Of a stretch of 64,000 bases of DNA, positions 43,330-52,147 are shown in pieces. Source of the DNA: Devosia geojensis. GTDB lineage: Bacteria; Pseudomonadota; Alphaproteobacteria; Rhizobiales; Devosiaceae. The DNA lies in contig NZ_JZEX01000173.1 in the NCBI RefSeq assembly GCF_000969415.1, positions 33,427 through 97,426 of the forward strand, in the 5' to 3' direction. The position numbers were made by a program, and so were the translations under genes. The notes under the pieces were generated by a model. That model was given only the letters and a program-made list of their open reading frames with translations. It ran no database searches and was not told where the DNA came from. Every line of letters starts with the position of its first letter. The first letter of the stretch is position 1.

Positions 43330-43881
43330 ATGATCCTGCGCCAGTTTCTACACTTCGATCCCGTAGGGGCGTCCTATCTTCTGGGCTGCGGCGGCAAGGC
43401 ATCAGCGGCGGTGATCGATCCAATCGGCCCCGTCGAGCCTTATCTCGAAGCTGCCGCCACCACCGGCATGAAGATACTCTACGTGATCGATACGCATATC
43501 CATGCCGACCACATCTCGTCCGGTCGTATCCTGGCGGAGGCGAGCGGCGCCAAATATGTGCTGTTCGCTGGCGCGTCCTGGCGGCCAAAGGACAGGTTCT
43601 GCTGTGCGCTGCTTGGACGCAAGGGGTCTCGCTCAGGCCGATGTCGTCGACGGAGCGGCCAGAAGCACCATGGATGCCTTGGCGGCGGCATCAATGACCG
43701 CCGACAAGGTCCTAGTTTTTTAGTCGCGCACTTTGCCCTGCCGCTATGCGCTTGGTCTTGGCAGTTCACATTCCAGAAGGGACCGTTGTCCGAACAGGGA
43801 TATGAGATGACGGGTCTCCCCGCGGTAGCACTTCGAGGGGGACCTGGGTCCAAACGCACTGCACCACTCTTTCAATTTGTT
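43330..43881 (+). pseudogene. Broken metallo-beta-lactamase-fold hydrolase (persulfide dioxygenase-like)
   Basis: From ATG 43330 the frame reads MILRQFLHFDPVGASYLLGCGG and carries the metal motif THIHADH; about 80 residues match the start of MBL-fold hydrolases of the persulfide dioxygenase type. After YVLFAGAS (about 43566) similarity stops. In another frame, 43640-43723 reads AARSTMDALAAASMTADKVLVF, which looks like the late part of an MBL protein. Deletion and frameshift are likely. A gene of this type next to an ArsR-rhodanese repressor fits a former sulfide detoxification operon. Confidence 0.65.
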
Positions 43882-43947
43882 GATGGGTATGTTGGGTCCG
43901 GCGCAAGGGTCGGCTATCACGCAGATTGATATCCACGGAGGGTGACT

Positions 43948-44763
43948 ATGGAATTGGTGCAGAGCCGTGGAAGCGGTCGTATCCGAGCTGGCTTCCAAAG
44001 GCTATTTGCCACTCCGGCCATGCCGCCGAAAGCGGGCCGAGCCTTATTTGAACGGCCCTGGCCTATAGTCGTTTTACTGGCGCTGCCGGCTGCAGCCATG
44101 ATGGCCGGAAGTGACTACACCCTCGGTATCTGGATGCAGTCCTTTCCAGAAGACCTGCTGCCCATCGCACACTTCGTCACTGACCTCGGCGAGGGTGTCG
44201 AGGTGTTGGTCACCACCGGACTCTTGCTCCTGTTGAGCGCGCTGGTCCCGGTGATCTCTCTGAGACGCCGTGTGAAAGCAGGACTGAACGCCGTTACCGC
44301 TGGGGCGGCTTTCATATTTCTCTCGGTGGCGGGTGGCGGCCTACTGGCGCTGGTGCTCAAATATGCAATAGGCCGGGCTCGTCCGGTCCTATTGGACAGC
44401 GAAGGCTACCTTTCATTCCAGCCCTTTGCGATGCACTCCGACTTCGCCGCACTTCCCTCCGGGCATTCGGCAACGGCTGCGGCAATGGCACTTTCATTGG
44501 CGCTGGTTTTTCCGCGCCTTCGGGCGCTCTTCGTCACCGCAGGCGTTCTTATCTGCGTGTCCCGGCAACTGGTCGGCATGCATTGGATGAGCGACACGCT
44601 GATGGGTTGGGCGGTTGGCGCGGCCTTCACATATTGGCTTGCGCATGTCTTCGCCCGTCGTGGCCTGATGTTCCGCTATGATGATTTTGGCCGCCTGCGG
44701 CCGAGGCGAACACGGTTTGCCCCGGCCCGGTTCTTCCGTCGATCGGCCCTCAGATCAGCGTAA
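43948..44763 (+). CDS. PAP2-family membrane phosphatase
   Basis: The 271-residue membrane protein has the three PAP2 motifs: KYAIGRARP (about 134-142), PSGHSATAAAMA (about 170-181) and the last motif around RQLVGMHWMSDTLMG (about 208-222) with its His and Asp. Substrates are lipid phosphates or undecaprenyl pyrophosphate. GGAGGGTG precedes ATG 43948. Its end overlaps the oppositely directed chrA by 14 bases. Confidence 0.87.
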   Translation: MELVQSRGSGRIRAGFQRLFATPAMPPKAGRALFERPWPIVVLLALPAAAMMAGSDYTLGIWMQSFPEDLLPIAHFVTDLGEGVEVLVTTGLLLLLSALVPVISLRRRVKAGLNAVTAGAAFIFLSVAGGGLLALVLKYAIGRARPVLLDSEGYLSFQPFAMHSDFAALPSGHSATAAAMALSLALVFPRLRALFVTAGVLICVSRQLVGMHWMSDTLMGWAVGAAFTYWLAHVFARRGLMFRYDDFGRLRPRRTRFAPARFFRRSALRSA

Positions 44764-45976
44764 GCAGCGCTCCACCTAGGCCGAGCAAAACAACCACAAT
44801 CCACGGGGCGGTTTTCCACACAGTCAGCAGCAGGAAGCCGGCAAGGGCCAGAGCAAAGTCGGCGGGTGTGAGCACGGCGCTGGTCCAGACCGGATTGTAA
44901 AGAGCTGCTCCCAGGACGCCAACGACCGCGGCATTGGCACCGCGCATCGCCGCTTGCGCGACTGGCCTGGTGCGGAATGCATCCCAGAACGGCAGGGCAC
45001 CGACCACCAGCAATAGACCCGGGAGGAACACCGCCACCAAGGCTATAGCAGCGCCCATTGGGCCCGCGGGCTCAGGTTGCATTACCGCGCCGAGATAGGC
45101 GGCGAAGGTGAAGAGCGGACCCGGAGCGGCCTGGGCCGCGCCATATCCGGCCAGGAAGGCATCGCTCGACACCCAGCCGGTTCGCACCACTTCGGTTTCG
45201 AGGAGCGGCAAGACCACGTGGCCACCACCAAACACCAGTGCGCCGGCCCGATAGAAGGCGTCGAAGAGGGATAGGGATTGCGAGGATGCAAGAGCCTCGA
45301 CGACCGGAAGCCCGACCAGCAGGATGAAGAACACAGCAAGCGCCGACCATCCCACTGCCTTGGGCACACCGAATGCAGGGTGACCAACTGGGTTGGGTGG
45401 CATCCCCCTGCAGAGCCACAGCCCCAGGAGACCACCCCCGACAATCGCCGCAACCTGGCCGATGGATCCGCTGACAAAGATGACCAGCAGAACGGCGAAC
45501 AGGGCGATGCCGGCCCGCTCGCGGTCAGGAGCCAGGGTCCTGGCCATGCCCCAGACGGCCTGGGCCACGACGGCAACAGCCACCAGTTTGAGGCCGTGGA
45601 GAATGCCCGCGCCGACCTTGCCTTCGAACCAGCTTGCCCCAAAAGCAAAGAACAGCAGGAGCAAAGCCGAAGGCAGGGTGAACGCTGACCAGGCCGCCAA
45701 GGCGCCCAGCGGTCCACCCCGCAGCAGGCCCAGGGAAAAGCCTACCTGGCTTGATGCCGGCCCAGGCAGGAACTGGCAGAGCGCCACGAGGTCGGCATAG
45801 CCTTCCTCGCTGATCCATTTGCGCCGGGTGACCAGCTCGTCGCGAAAGTAACCCAGATGGGCTATGGGTCCACCAAACGACGTCAATCCCAGCTTCAGGA
45901 AAACGCGAAAGACCTCTCCTGCTGAGCCACGGGACGTACCTTCCGTGGTGTCAGGATTTGCTACTGCCGACCTCAT
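44750..45976 (-). CDS. chrA: ChrA chromate efflux transporter (second copy)
   Basis: The 408-residue long-chain CHR protein has GLTSFGGPIAHLGYFRDELVTRRKWISEEGYADLVALCQFLPGPASSQVGFSLG in its first half (shown here as the canonical opening; key parts SFGGP and QFLPGPASSQ) and AALVFGGGHVVLPLLE and QAAPGPLFTFAAYLG in the second. It starts inside the padR gene (26-base overlap), so padR and chrA are coupled. It is a different subgroup from the chrA at 38691. Confidence 0.92.
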   Translation of the reverse strand: MRSAVANPDTTEGTSRGSAGEVFRVFLKLGLTSFGGPIAHLGYFRDELVTRRKWISEEGYADLVALCQFLPGPASSQVGFSLGLLRGGPLGALAAWSAFTLPSALLLLFFAFGASWFEGKVGAGILHGLKLVAVAVVAQAVWGMARTLAPDRERAGIALFAVLLVIFVSGSIGQVAAIVGGGLLGLWLCRGMPPNPVGHPAFGVPKAVGWSALAVFFILLVGLPVVEALASSQSLSLFDAFYRAGALVFGGGHVVLPLLETEVVRTGWVSSDAFLAGYGAAQAAPGPLFTFAAYLGAVMQPEPAGPMGAAIALVAVFLPGLLLVVGALPFWDAFRTRPVAQAAMRGANAAVVGVLGAALYNPVWTSAVLTPADFALALAGFLLLTVWKTAPWIVVVLLGLGGALLTLI

Positions 45977-46259
45977 GAAACAGCTCCCCGATCTTGTCGC
46001 GAGCTGCTTGCAGGCCCTCGATGCCGTAAGGTGTTGCGCGATAGACCCGCCGCACGGACCGCCCGACCCGCTCGCTCCTGGACGTGAGATACCCCTTGCG
46101 CTCCATTGCGTGCAGCATTGGATAAAGCGTGCCCGGGCTGATTTTGTAGCCGTGATGGGCGAGTTCCTCGATCATCCAGTGACCATAGAGATCCCCTTCC
46201 GCCGCATGATGCAGGATATGCATCCGGATGAAGCCTGCCAGCAGTTCCTGGTGTTCCAT
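45951..46259 (-). CDS. PadR-family transcriptional repressor
   Basis: The 102-residue protein has the PadR winged helix (LLAGFIRMHILHHAAEGDLYGHWMIEEL; ISPGTLYPMLHAMERKGYL; RRVYRATPYGIEGL). Length is normal for small PadR proteins. ATG 46259 is chosen at MEHQELL. It overlaps and probably regulates the downstream chrA, forming a PadR-chromate transporter pair. A dyad lies 24 bases upstream. Confidence 0.88.
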   Translation of the reverse strand: MEHQELLAGFIRMHILHHAAEGDLYGHWMIEELAHHGYKISPGTLYPMLHAMERKGYLTSRSERVGRSVRRVYRATPYGIEGLQAARDKIGELFHEVGSSKS

Positions 46260-46282
46260 GCTGCAATCGCATTGAGTTCCAC

Positions 46283-46314
46283 ACAATCGAATCTCGATAT
46301 CGGGAACCGATTGT
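46283..46314. promoter_or_regulatory. Candidate PadR operator
   Basis: ACAATCG (46283-46289) and CGATTGT (46308-46314) form an inverted repeat with an 18-base spacer that itself contains the palindrome CGATATCG (46294-46301). The nested dyad lies just upstream of padR. Confidence 0.4.
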
Positions 46315-46379
46315 ACGAAGAGGTTGTTATCCTGACAACTCATCGCGCGATGAGTCCACGGCAATCATAGGAGGCTTTC

Positions 46380-46589
46380 ATGGCCAGCGAAACAGACCGC
46401 GATCCACGCCACCACACCCAACAGATGCAGCAGCGCCTTCAGGAGCTGATGGACCACCTGCGCCAGGACATTGAGAAGGTTGATGAGCCGCAGCTCAAAG
46501 CCATGTTCGAGACGTCGGCCGAGGTATTGGGCGGCATCAAGAAGGCGTTTAGCGACTACGAAAGCAAGAACGAAAGCGCCTGGCGATAG
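46380..46589 (+). CDS. Small helical protein of unknown function
   Basis: Sixty-nine residues, highly charged, with a predicted amphipathic helix (QQMQQRLQELMDHLRQDIEKVDEPQLKAMFE). A perfect AGGAGG lies 7 bases before ATG 46380. It is divergent from padR and upstream of the phosphoglycerate mutase gene. No family is recognised with certainty. Confidence 0.6.
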   Translation: MASETDRDPRHHTQQMQQRLQELMDHLRQDIEKVDEPQLKAMFETSAEVLGGIKKAFSDYESKNESAWR

Positions 46590-46663
46590 ACGAAATGGTG
46601 GAGGTACGGTGACACTGGCGGCAGGCGCGTTTGCAGCAAATTTCCTTGTTCGGTCGCTGCAAT

Positions 46664-48235
46664 ATGGTGGGCGACAATAGCCAATCAACAGAGCGAGGTC
46701 TTTGGGTGCCGGGAGAATTGAACGTAGCTCCTAAGCCAGTAATGCTAGCTATCCTCGATGGCTGGGGCTGGCGTGAAGAGAGCGCCGACAACGCGGTGCG
46801 GCTTGCCCACACACCACATTTTGATCGCCTGTGGGAAAGCTGTCCGCGCAGTTTCCTTGCAACATCTGGCCTGGATGTCGGGCTTCTGGATGGCCAGATG
46901 GGCAATTCCGAAGTCGGCCACCTCAACATCGGAGCAGGCCGAGTCGTCCTGCAGGATCTGGTCCGCATCACAAAGGCAATTGAGGACGGAACGCTGGCGG
47001 GCGCCGTCATGGCCTCGGGGCTGCCAGCGGCGCTCAAGGCAAGCGGCGGGACCTGTCATCTGATGGGGCTGGTTTCGCCCGGCGGCGTGCATTCGCATCA
47101 GGACCATGCAGTGGCCCTTGCCCGAGTATTGCAGCAATCCGGCGTTCCAACGGTGATTCACGCCTTTACGGACGGGCGCGATACCCCGCCCGAGGCTGCA
47201 GCAGGCTATTTGGCCGAGATCGACGCCGCCCTGCCACCCGGCGTAGATATCGCCACAGTGACCGGCCGCTATTGGGTAATGGACCGTGACCAGCGTTGGG
47301 AGCGGCTACAGCAAGCTTATGACGCGATCGTCACGGGCCGTGGGCAGAATAGCGCTACGGCGCAGGAAGCCGTTGACGCGGCCTATGCGAACTCTGTCAC
47401 CGACGAGTTTGTGCCTGCGTCGGTTATCGGTAAATTCGGTGGCATCAAGGACGGGGACGCCGTCCTTTGCTTCAACTTCCGCGCAGATCGTGTCAAGCAG
47501 TTGATGGCCGCGCTGCTCCTTCCTGATTTCGACGGGTTCACGCGCCAGGCGCCGCAACTATCGGCAGCCGTCAGCATGACGCACTATGGGGATGAATTTG
47601 ACCCATGGCTGAAGCCGCTGTTAGCGCCGCAAACCATTGCCAACGGACTGGGCGAGACCGTGGCGCTCGGCGGAAGCAGGCAATTGCGACTTGCCGAGTC
47701 AGAGAAATATCCGCACGTCACCTATTTCTTCAACGGCGGTAGGGAAGAGCCATTTGTCGGCGAGGAGAGGACCATTGTCGACTCGCCCAAAGTCGCCACC
47801 TATGACCTGCAGCCTGAAATGTCCGCCCCGATGGTCGGCGATCGTGCCGTCGAGGCAATCGGCTCGAAACGCTACGATCTGATCATCGTCAATTTCGCCA
47901 ACCCCGACATGGTCGGCCACACTGGCAATCTTGAGGCAGCAATCGCCGCGGTCGAAGCGGTCGATCTTCAACTCGGGCGAATTGCGGAGGCGATCCATTC
48001 GGCCAATGGGGTGCTGATGGTGACGGCCGATCATGGCAATTGCGAGCAGATGCGTGATCCCCTCACCGGCGGGCCCCACACTGCGCACACCACTAATCCG
48101 GTCCCGGCCATACTCTATAACACCACTCATCGGTCGCTTCGCAGCGGCCGCTTGGCAGACGTGGCTCCGACATTGATCCAGCTGATGGATCTGAAGAAGC
48201 CGCAGGAGATGTCGGGGACATCGCTGCTAGCGTGA
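46664..48235 (+). CDS. gpmI: 2,3-bisphosphoglycerate-independent phosphoglycerate mutase
   Basis: Glycolytic enzyme interconverting 3- and 2-phosphoglycerate with two manganese ions. The 523-residue protein has PVMLAILDGWGWRE, the catalytic Ser in QMGNSEVGHLNIG (S82), the substrate loop DGRDTPP, and the late metal motifs NFANPDMVGHTG and TADHGNCEQM. Length is typical. ATG 46664 gives a short non-conserved leader before the conserved core. Finding it on plasmid cargo is unusual; it may serve as a metal-form isoenzyme. Confidence 0.93.
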   Translation: MVGDNSQSTERGLWVPGELNVAPKPVMLAILDGWGWREESADNAVRLAHTPHFDRLWESCPRSFLATSGLDVGLLDGQMGNSEVGHLNIGAGRVVLQDLVRITKAIEDGTLAGAVMASGLPAALKASGGTCHLMGLVSPGGVHSHQDHAVALARVLQQSGVPTVIHAFTDGRDTPPEAAAGYLAEIDAALPPGVDIATVTGRYWVMDRDQRWERLQQAYDAIVTGRGQNSATAQEAVDAAYANSVTDEFVPASVIGKFGGIKDGDAVLCFNFRADRVKQLMAALLLPDFDGFTRQAPQLSAAVSMTHYGDEFDPWLKPLLAPQTIANGLGETVALGGSRQLRLAESEKYPHVTYFFNGGREEPFVGEERTIVDSPKVATYDLQPEMSAPMVGDRAVEAIGSKRYDLIIVNFANPDMVGHTGNLEAAIAAVEAVDLQLGRIAEAIHSANGVLMVTADHGNCEQMRDPLTGGPHTAHTTNPVPAILYNTTHRSLRSGRLADVAPTLIQLMDLKKPQEMSGTSLLA

Positions 48236-48588
48236 CATCCGGTAGAACCAGCGCTCGCATGGAGTCGCGCCGGCTGCGTTGCGGAACAGTCCGGGAGCCA
48301 ATGGTGGCGTCGACCTAGGTCGATGACCTAACGCAAACTCGGTTGCCACGTTTTTGGGACCTCGTCATACCGCCTCAACAGCGAGAATGGGTCAACAAGC
48401 GCGCTGGGACAGCCTGGCCTAAACGGCAGCTATCGACGCTTTGGACTCGGGAAGCGGCCAGTCTTCAAACGGCCCCGAATACGTCATTCGGCGATCGGGC
48501 AACCCGACGCTCCTTGCTGTGAGATTGGCCTGATCCCGAACGTTGAAACGATCATGAGGACTCTAGTGCCCAGGTAAAGGGTCACTCA
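48236..48588. other. Gap after gpmI
   Basis: About 350 bases without a recognised gene. A perfect 14-base palindrome TCGACCTAGGTCGA lies at 48310-48323. This is the right edge of the cargo island. Confidence 0.45.
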
Positions 48589-48879
48589 TCACGCGGCACG
48601 GGCACGTCTTGCATCGACATAGGCATCGCCCAGCTGATCGCAATCCTCACCACTCAACAGGCTGGCCTCTTCACACAGGACAAGGAACTGCTCGAGCAGG
48701 TTCGGCTCATCCCGGGACACGGCCATTGCCGAAAGCGCGGCCTTGTGCCCCTCAGTCAGCATCGCCGCAATGATGGGCTCAAGCGGCTTCTGGTCGAGGG
48801 TCTTGATGACCTGTTTGGCAAGCCGCAACGCATGAGCTCGATCCGCGACAAGGGGACTTTCCAATAGCGTTACGGTCAT
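48589..48879 (-). CDS. Conserved-looking hypothetical protein
   Basis: Ninety-six residues, predicted all-helical (RAHALRLAKQVIKTLDQKPLEPIIAAMLTEG), with an even composition and codon use like its neighbours. It starts at ATG 48879 with AGGAGG-like AGGCTG upstream. No family is recognised. It lies on the same strand as the backbone genes to its right but is separated from DUF736 by a terminator. Confidence 0.6.
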   Translation of the reverse strand: MTVTLLESPLVADRAHALRLAKQVIKTLDQKPLEPIIAAMLTEGHKAALSAMAVSRDEPNLLEQFLVLCEEASLLSGEDCDQLGDAYVDARRARAA

Positions 48880-48980
48880 GCTTCAGCCTCCTAGAACTTG
48901 CTTTATAGCTGAAATTTGGCTCGAAAGCCGGTCTGCGCGGTCTTTCGCTGCCAAGGTCGGCCATCGCTTCGGACACGCTA

Positions 48981-49005
48981 AAGGCCCCGCCGCGGGCGGG
49001 GCCTT
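48981..49005 (-). terminator. Terminator after the DUF736 gene
   Basis: Perfect arms AAGGCCCCGCC and GGCGGGGCCTT (11 bases each) around a 3-base loop, 14 bases after the DUF736 stop on the minus strand, followed there by TTTAG. Confidence 0.8.
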
Positions 49006-49018
49006 GTGCTGGTGGCGA

Positions 49019-49330
49019 TCAGTCCCGGTTCGGTCGGGACCAGATCAGCTGCAGGCCTTCTTCGCCGTCGACCTCAATCAGGGTGGCGTAGATCGGAGCG
49101 GGGAAGCTCGGATCGTCCAGCTTGACTGAGAGGTAATCGCGGCCCTCGCTGGAGGTCTTCTGCCAGGCGGCGCCCAGTTCGACATTCGCTGCCGCGAAGA
49201 TGCGGAAGTGCGGGCCTTTGTCGGAGGGGTTGTCGACGCGGACCAGCTTGGCCTTGACGTTGAGGTTGAGGGTCTTGATGGCGCCGGAAAAGCCGGTGCC
49301 GGTGGAGGTGAAGGTGCCGATGGTAGCCAT
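49019..49330 (-). CDS. DUF736-family protein
   Basis: The 103-residue protein opens [29 protein letters not shown] and contains [30 protein letters not shown], the DUF736 pattern found on very many alphaproteobacterial plasmids. It is probably a small beta-rich protein. Function is unknown, often next to ParB-like, ArdC and DNA-methylase genes as here. Confidence 0.92.
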   Translation of the reverse strand: MATIGTFTSTGTGFSGAIKTLNLNVKAKLVRVDNPSDKGPHFRIFAAANVELGAAWQKTSSEGRDYLSVKLDDPSFPAPIYATLIEVDGEEGLQLIWSRPNRD

Positions 49331-49782
49331 GTGTCTCATTCCTTGGGTTTCTCGGGTCGCGACCATCGCGACCTCGATGGCGGTCGACAGACCGGAGGCG
49401 ATCGACCCGCACCCCGAAGGGGCCGGAACGTCAGTGGAGGGCTGCCGGGAGAGACTTTCTTGCCTCGCGAGGAATGGCCGCGAAATCCGGGGCCCCGCGC
49501 GACTTGTCGCGTGGGGTGGATTGGCCAGGGGAAGAAAGCCGCGACCGGCGGTTGCGGGATAAGAGCGAGACCGAGCGCAGCGAGATCGGCCTTCGGTCAG
49601 ACCAGCCACATCGAGGACGCAGATGGACGTGCCCGTCGCAGGAACGGTCGGAATGAAGACGGGCGTCCCTTCATCGGCATCACCTCCCGGATCCCCATGC
49701 GGCGAGAAACGCCATCCCCGCCCGGCCACCCGTCATTGACCGGCCACCACAGAGTTCCCACCGGCAACGGTCGAGTTTTGCA
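49331..49782. repeat. Structured leader upstream of DUF736 (contains shared repeat)
   Basis: About 450 bases with no gene. A hairpin with 11 paired positions (CCCCGCGCGAC, TT loop, GTCGCGTGGGG) lies at 49493-49516. The 20-base element at 49421-49440 (GGCCGGAACG then TCAGTGGAGG) recurs with one change at 50825-50844 in the leader of the ardC gene. Confidence 0.6.
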
Positions 49783-50709
49783 TCAGGCCGCCTTCGCGAC
49801 CCTGGCCGCCGGCTGAAGATCGTGCAGGTAGGTGACGGCGCGTTGCGCATGCGCGGCGGCCGAGAAGATGAAGCGCTTCTCGTTGGAGAGCACCTCGAGC
49901 CAGGAAGCGAGGTAACTGGCGTGGTCGGGCCGCGGCTCGAGCTCCGGCACGATGCCGAGGTCGGCGCAGAGGAACACCGATCCCAGTTCCGCGATTAGCT
50001 CCTCGCGGCTGAGATCGCTCCGATCCTTGTGGTAGCGGCTGAGATCGCGGTTGACGCGGTGGGCGGGAGCCGTCCAGTGGATGGTCTCGTGCGCCCTGAC
50101 GGCAACGAAGGATTCCGCGTCGCGGAAGCTCTCGAAGACCGGGAGCTGGATGTGGTCGGACGAGGGCGCGTAGAACGCCTTCGTGCCGCCATAGACGACC
50201 CTGGCGCCGGTCGCGTCGAAAAACGCATCAGCATGGGCGATGCGCGTGACGGGATCGATCGCCGGCGGCGGCGCGCCATAATAGTGGTCCGGCAATCCCT
50301 CGATCTGGTCGACATTGAAGACCGAATAGGCCTTGAGGAACGGGATCCCGCGCTCGACCTCGTCGCCGCGCTCGTCGGTCTCGGTCCTGGTGAACTGGCT
50401 GGCATAGACGACGGTCGAGCCGGTCTCGCCCTTGCGGACATGACCGCCCAGCTCGACCGATTGCTTGAACGTCATCCAGATGGGCGAGGCGAAGCCGCGG
50501 GCGAGCGCCTCCGACCAGAGCGGGATGATATTGATGCCTTGGTAGGGTGTTCCATTGTGCCGTAGCGGCCGCGTGATGCGGCCGGCAGTGTTGGCAGCAC
50601 TCCAGGGCCTTACCCATGGGCGAACACCTTTCTCCAGGTCCGCGACGATGTGGTCGGTGATCTTCGCGTAGATGTCGACGCGGGGTTTCTTGTCTTTCCT
50701 GTTCATCAT
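49783..50709 (-). CDS. ardC: ArdC-like antirestriction protein (zincin-like)
   Basis: The 308-residue protein has the N-terminal ArdC ssDNA-binding domain (VDIYAKITDHIVADLEKGVRPWVRPW and GTPYQGINIIPLW) and a C-terminal zincin-like peptidase domain with HETIH (H207-H211) and a downstream ELIAELGSVFL. ArdC-type proteins protect incoming plasmid DNA from restriction. The start is set at ATG 50709 because the in-frame ATG at 50721 is part of the ribosome site GGAGG. Confidence 0.9.
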   Translation of the reverse strand: MMNRKDKKPRVDIYAKITDHIVADLEKGVRPWVRPWSAANTAGRITRPLRHNGTPYQGINIIPLWSEALARGFASPIWMTFKQSVELGGHVRKGETGSTVVYASQFTRTETDERGDEVERGIPFLKAYSVFNVDQIEGLPDHYYGAPPPAIDPVTRIAHADAFFDATGARVVYGGTKAFYAPSSDHIQLPVFESFRDAESFVAVRAHETIHWTAPAHRVNRDLSRYHKDRSDLSREELIAELGSVFLCADLGIVPELEPRPDHASYLASWLEVLSNEKRFIFSAAAHAQRAVTYLHDLQPAARVAKAA

Positions 50710-51070
50710 CAGAGCCTCCATTCGAGGCCGCGCCGATCGCGGCCGTCACGAGGTCCGATTGCGCAGGACCGCAGGTCCGCGAACCCGGGAGGATCAGTCG
50801 GAAGAAGGAGAGACGTCGCAACCGGGCCGGAACGGCAGTGGAGGACGGCATCGCCGTTTCGCGGAGCGAGGACCGGAGCAGGACCAATGATCGTGACGGC
50901 TGCGATTGCGCCGGCCTCGCCATGGGTATTCCTGCTTCCCTTCCGCCTCTCGGTCCCGCGGAAGCCCAGCGGCGTCAGCCGCGACATAGAAGAAGGCCGG
51001 CACCCCATCGGGTGCGGCCTACGAGGAAACGGACAAGGAAAGGGCGGAGCCGGAGCCCCGCCCGCGGCCG
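50710..51070. repeat. Leader of ardC with shared repeat and upstream terminator
   Basis: About 360 bases without a gene. It holds the second copy of the 20-base element (50825-50844) and the terminator at 50995-51019. Confidence 0.55.
50995..51019 (-). terminator. Terminator after the 51071-51658 gene
   Basis: On the minus strand GGCCGCACCC and GGGTGCCGGCC pair around GATG with one bulged base, then TTCTTCT follows. It lies 52 bases after the stop of the hypothetical gene read leftward. Confidence 0.6.
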
Positions 51071-51658
51071 CTATCCGAGAGCGGCCATCTGGAGGTCGGC
51101 GGCCTGCCGGCTGACGGTCTGGCCGGGATTTTCGGCCTGCCGCTCGTAGGGCTTCCAGCTCTCGCCGACGATGTGCTCGTAGGCCGCGACCACGCCCTCG
51201 GCCGCCATGCGCAGCGCGTGGGCCTGGATACCCATGTCGGCGGCGAATTCGCGCTTGCGCTGGGCGGCGCTGTCGAATCCGACCGGGCCGTCGCGATCCT
51301 CGTCGCGCATGTCGTTGGCGAGCCGGGCGGTCGCGTCCTTGGCCTCGGTGACAGCCTTGGAATAGAACTGTCCCGCTCCGTAGGCCGACCCGACATGGGA
51401 ACCGACGATCCGCTGGAGATGGATCTGCATGGCCTTGTCGGAAAGGCCTTCGGAGAGGGTGTCGGCGCTCTCGATCAGGGTGCGCTCGTGAAACTCCCGG
51501 ATACCGTCGCTGTCGAGGACGGCAAGCCCGAAGCTTTCGGAGATGAGTGCGGCCTGGTTGGCGTCCGGGCAGCACAGGCGCACCATTTCGAGGGTGGTGC
51601 CCTTGCGGAGCTGGACGACGCGAGCCTTGGTCTTGGTGGAGCGGGTTGAACTGGACAT
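51071..51658 (-). CDS. Conserved plasmid protein of unknown function
   Basis: The 195-residue protein is mostly helical, with a basic N-terminus (MSSSTRSTKTKARVVQLRKG) and no membrane segment or signal. It lies between ardC and the DUF7007-like cluster in the same orientation. I have the impression of a family common on alphaproteobacterial plasmids, but cannot name it. ATG 51658 is chosen where the charged leader starts. Confidence 0.7.
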   Translation of the reverse strand: MSSSTRSTKTKARVVQLRKGTTLEMVRLCCPDANQAALISESFGLAVLDSDGIREFHERTLIESADTLSEGLSDKAMQIHLQRIVGSHVGSAYGAGQFYSKAVTEAKDATARLANDMRDEDRDGPVGFDSAAQRKREFAADMGIQAHALRMAAEGVVAAYEHIVGESWKPYERQAENPGQTVSRQAADLQMAALG

Positions 51659-52147
51659 GAAGCGATCCTTTCTAGCGATGCCCTTCGGGCGATCCGGCCC
51701 CGTGCCGGTCTTCCCTGCGGGTGCGGTCGAAAAGAACCGGCGGAAGCTGGACGCTTCAGGGTCCGGGGCCTGCCAGGCGAGCAAGGTTGGCCTGCGGGCA
51801 AGCGGGGCTGACAGCCCTGCGCGGAACGCGGGCCGGCCTTGTCGAGATCGGCGGGCTCCGGCCGCATCGCGGCGCAAAGCGGCCTTGAAGGGGCCAGCCG
51901 CCGGTTCAGACCGCAGCAAACCCGCCGGGAAGTCCGGCGCGGGGATGGTTCCATGAGATTGGCTCGCGTGAGGACGTGCGACCGGATCAATCCGCCTCCG
52001 ACGGCAGCACGGTTGGGCAGGCGCTCCGCTGCTCTACCCGGATGTTGCCCTGCTACCCGCACACCCCTCACGATTCCGGACAGGACTGCCCCTCCCGATT
52101 GCAGGTCGGGGCACGAGGAAGCGCGCATGGAGATGCACCGGCAAGAA
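51659..52147. repeat. Leader with shared hairpin element
   Basis: About 490 bases without a gene. The 22-base element 51800-51821 (AAGCGGGGCT, two variable bases, CAGCCCTGCG) recurs at 55550-55571 with only those two bases changed; it forms a small GGGCT/AGCCC hairpin. Confidence 0.6.
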
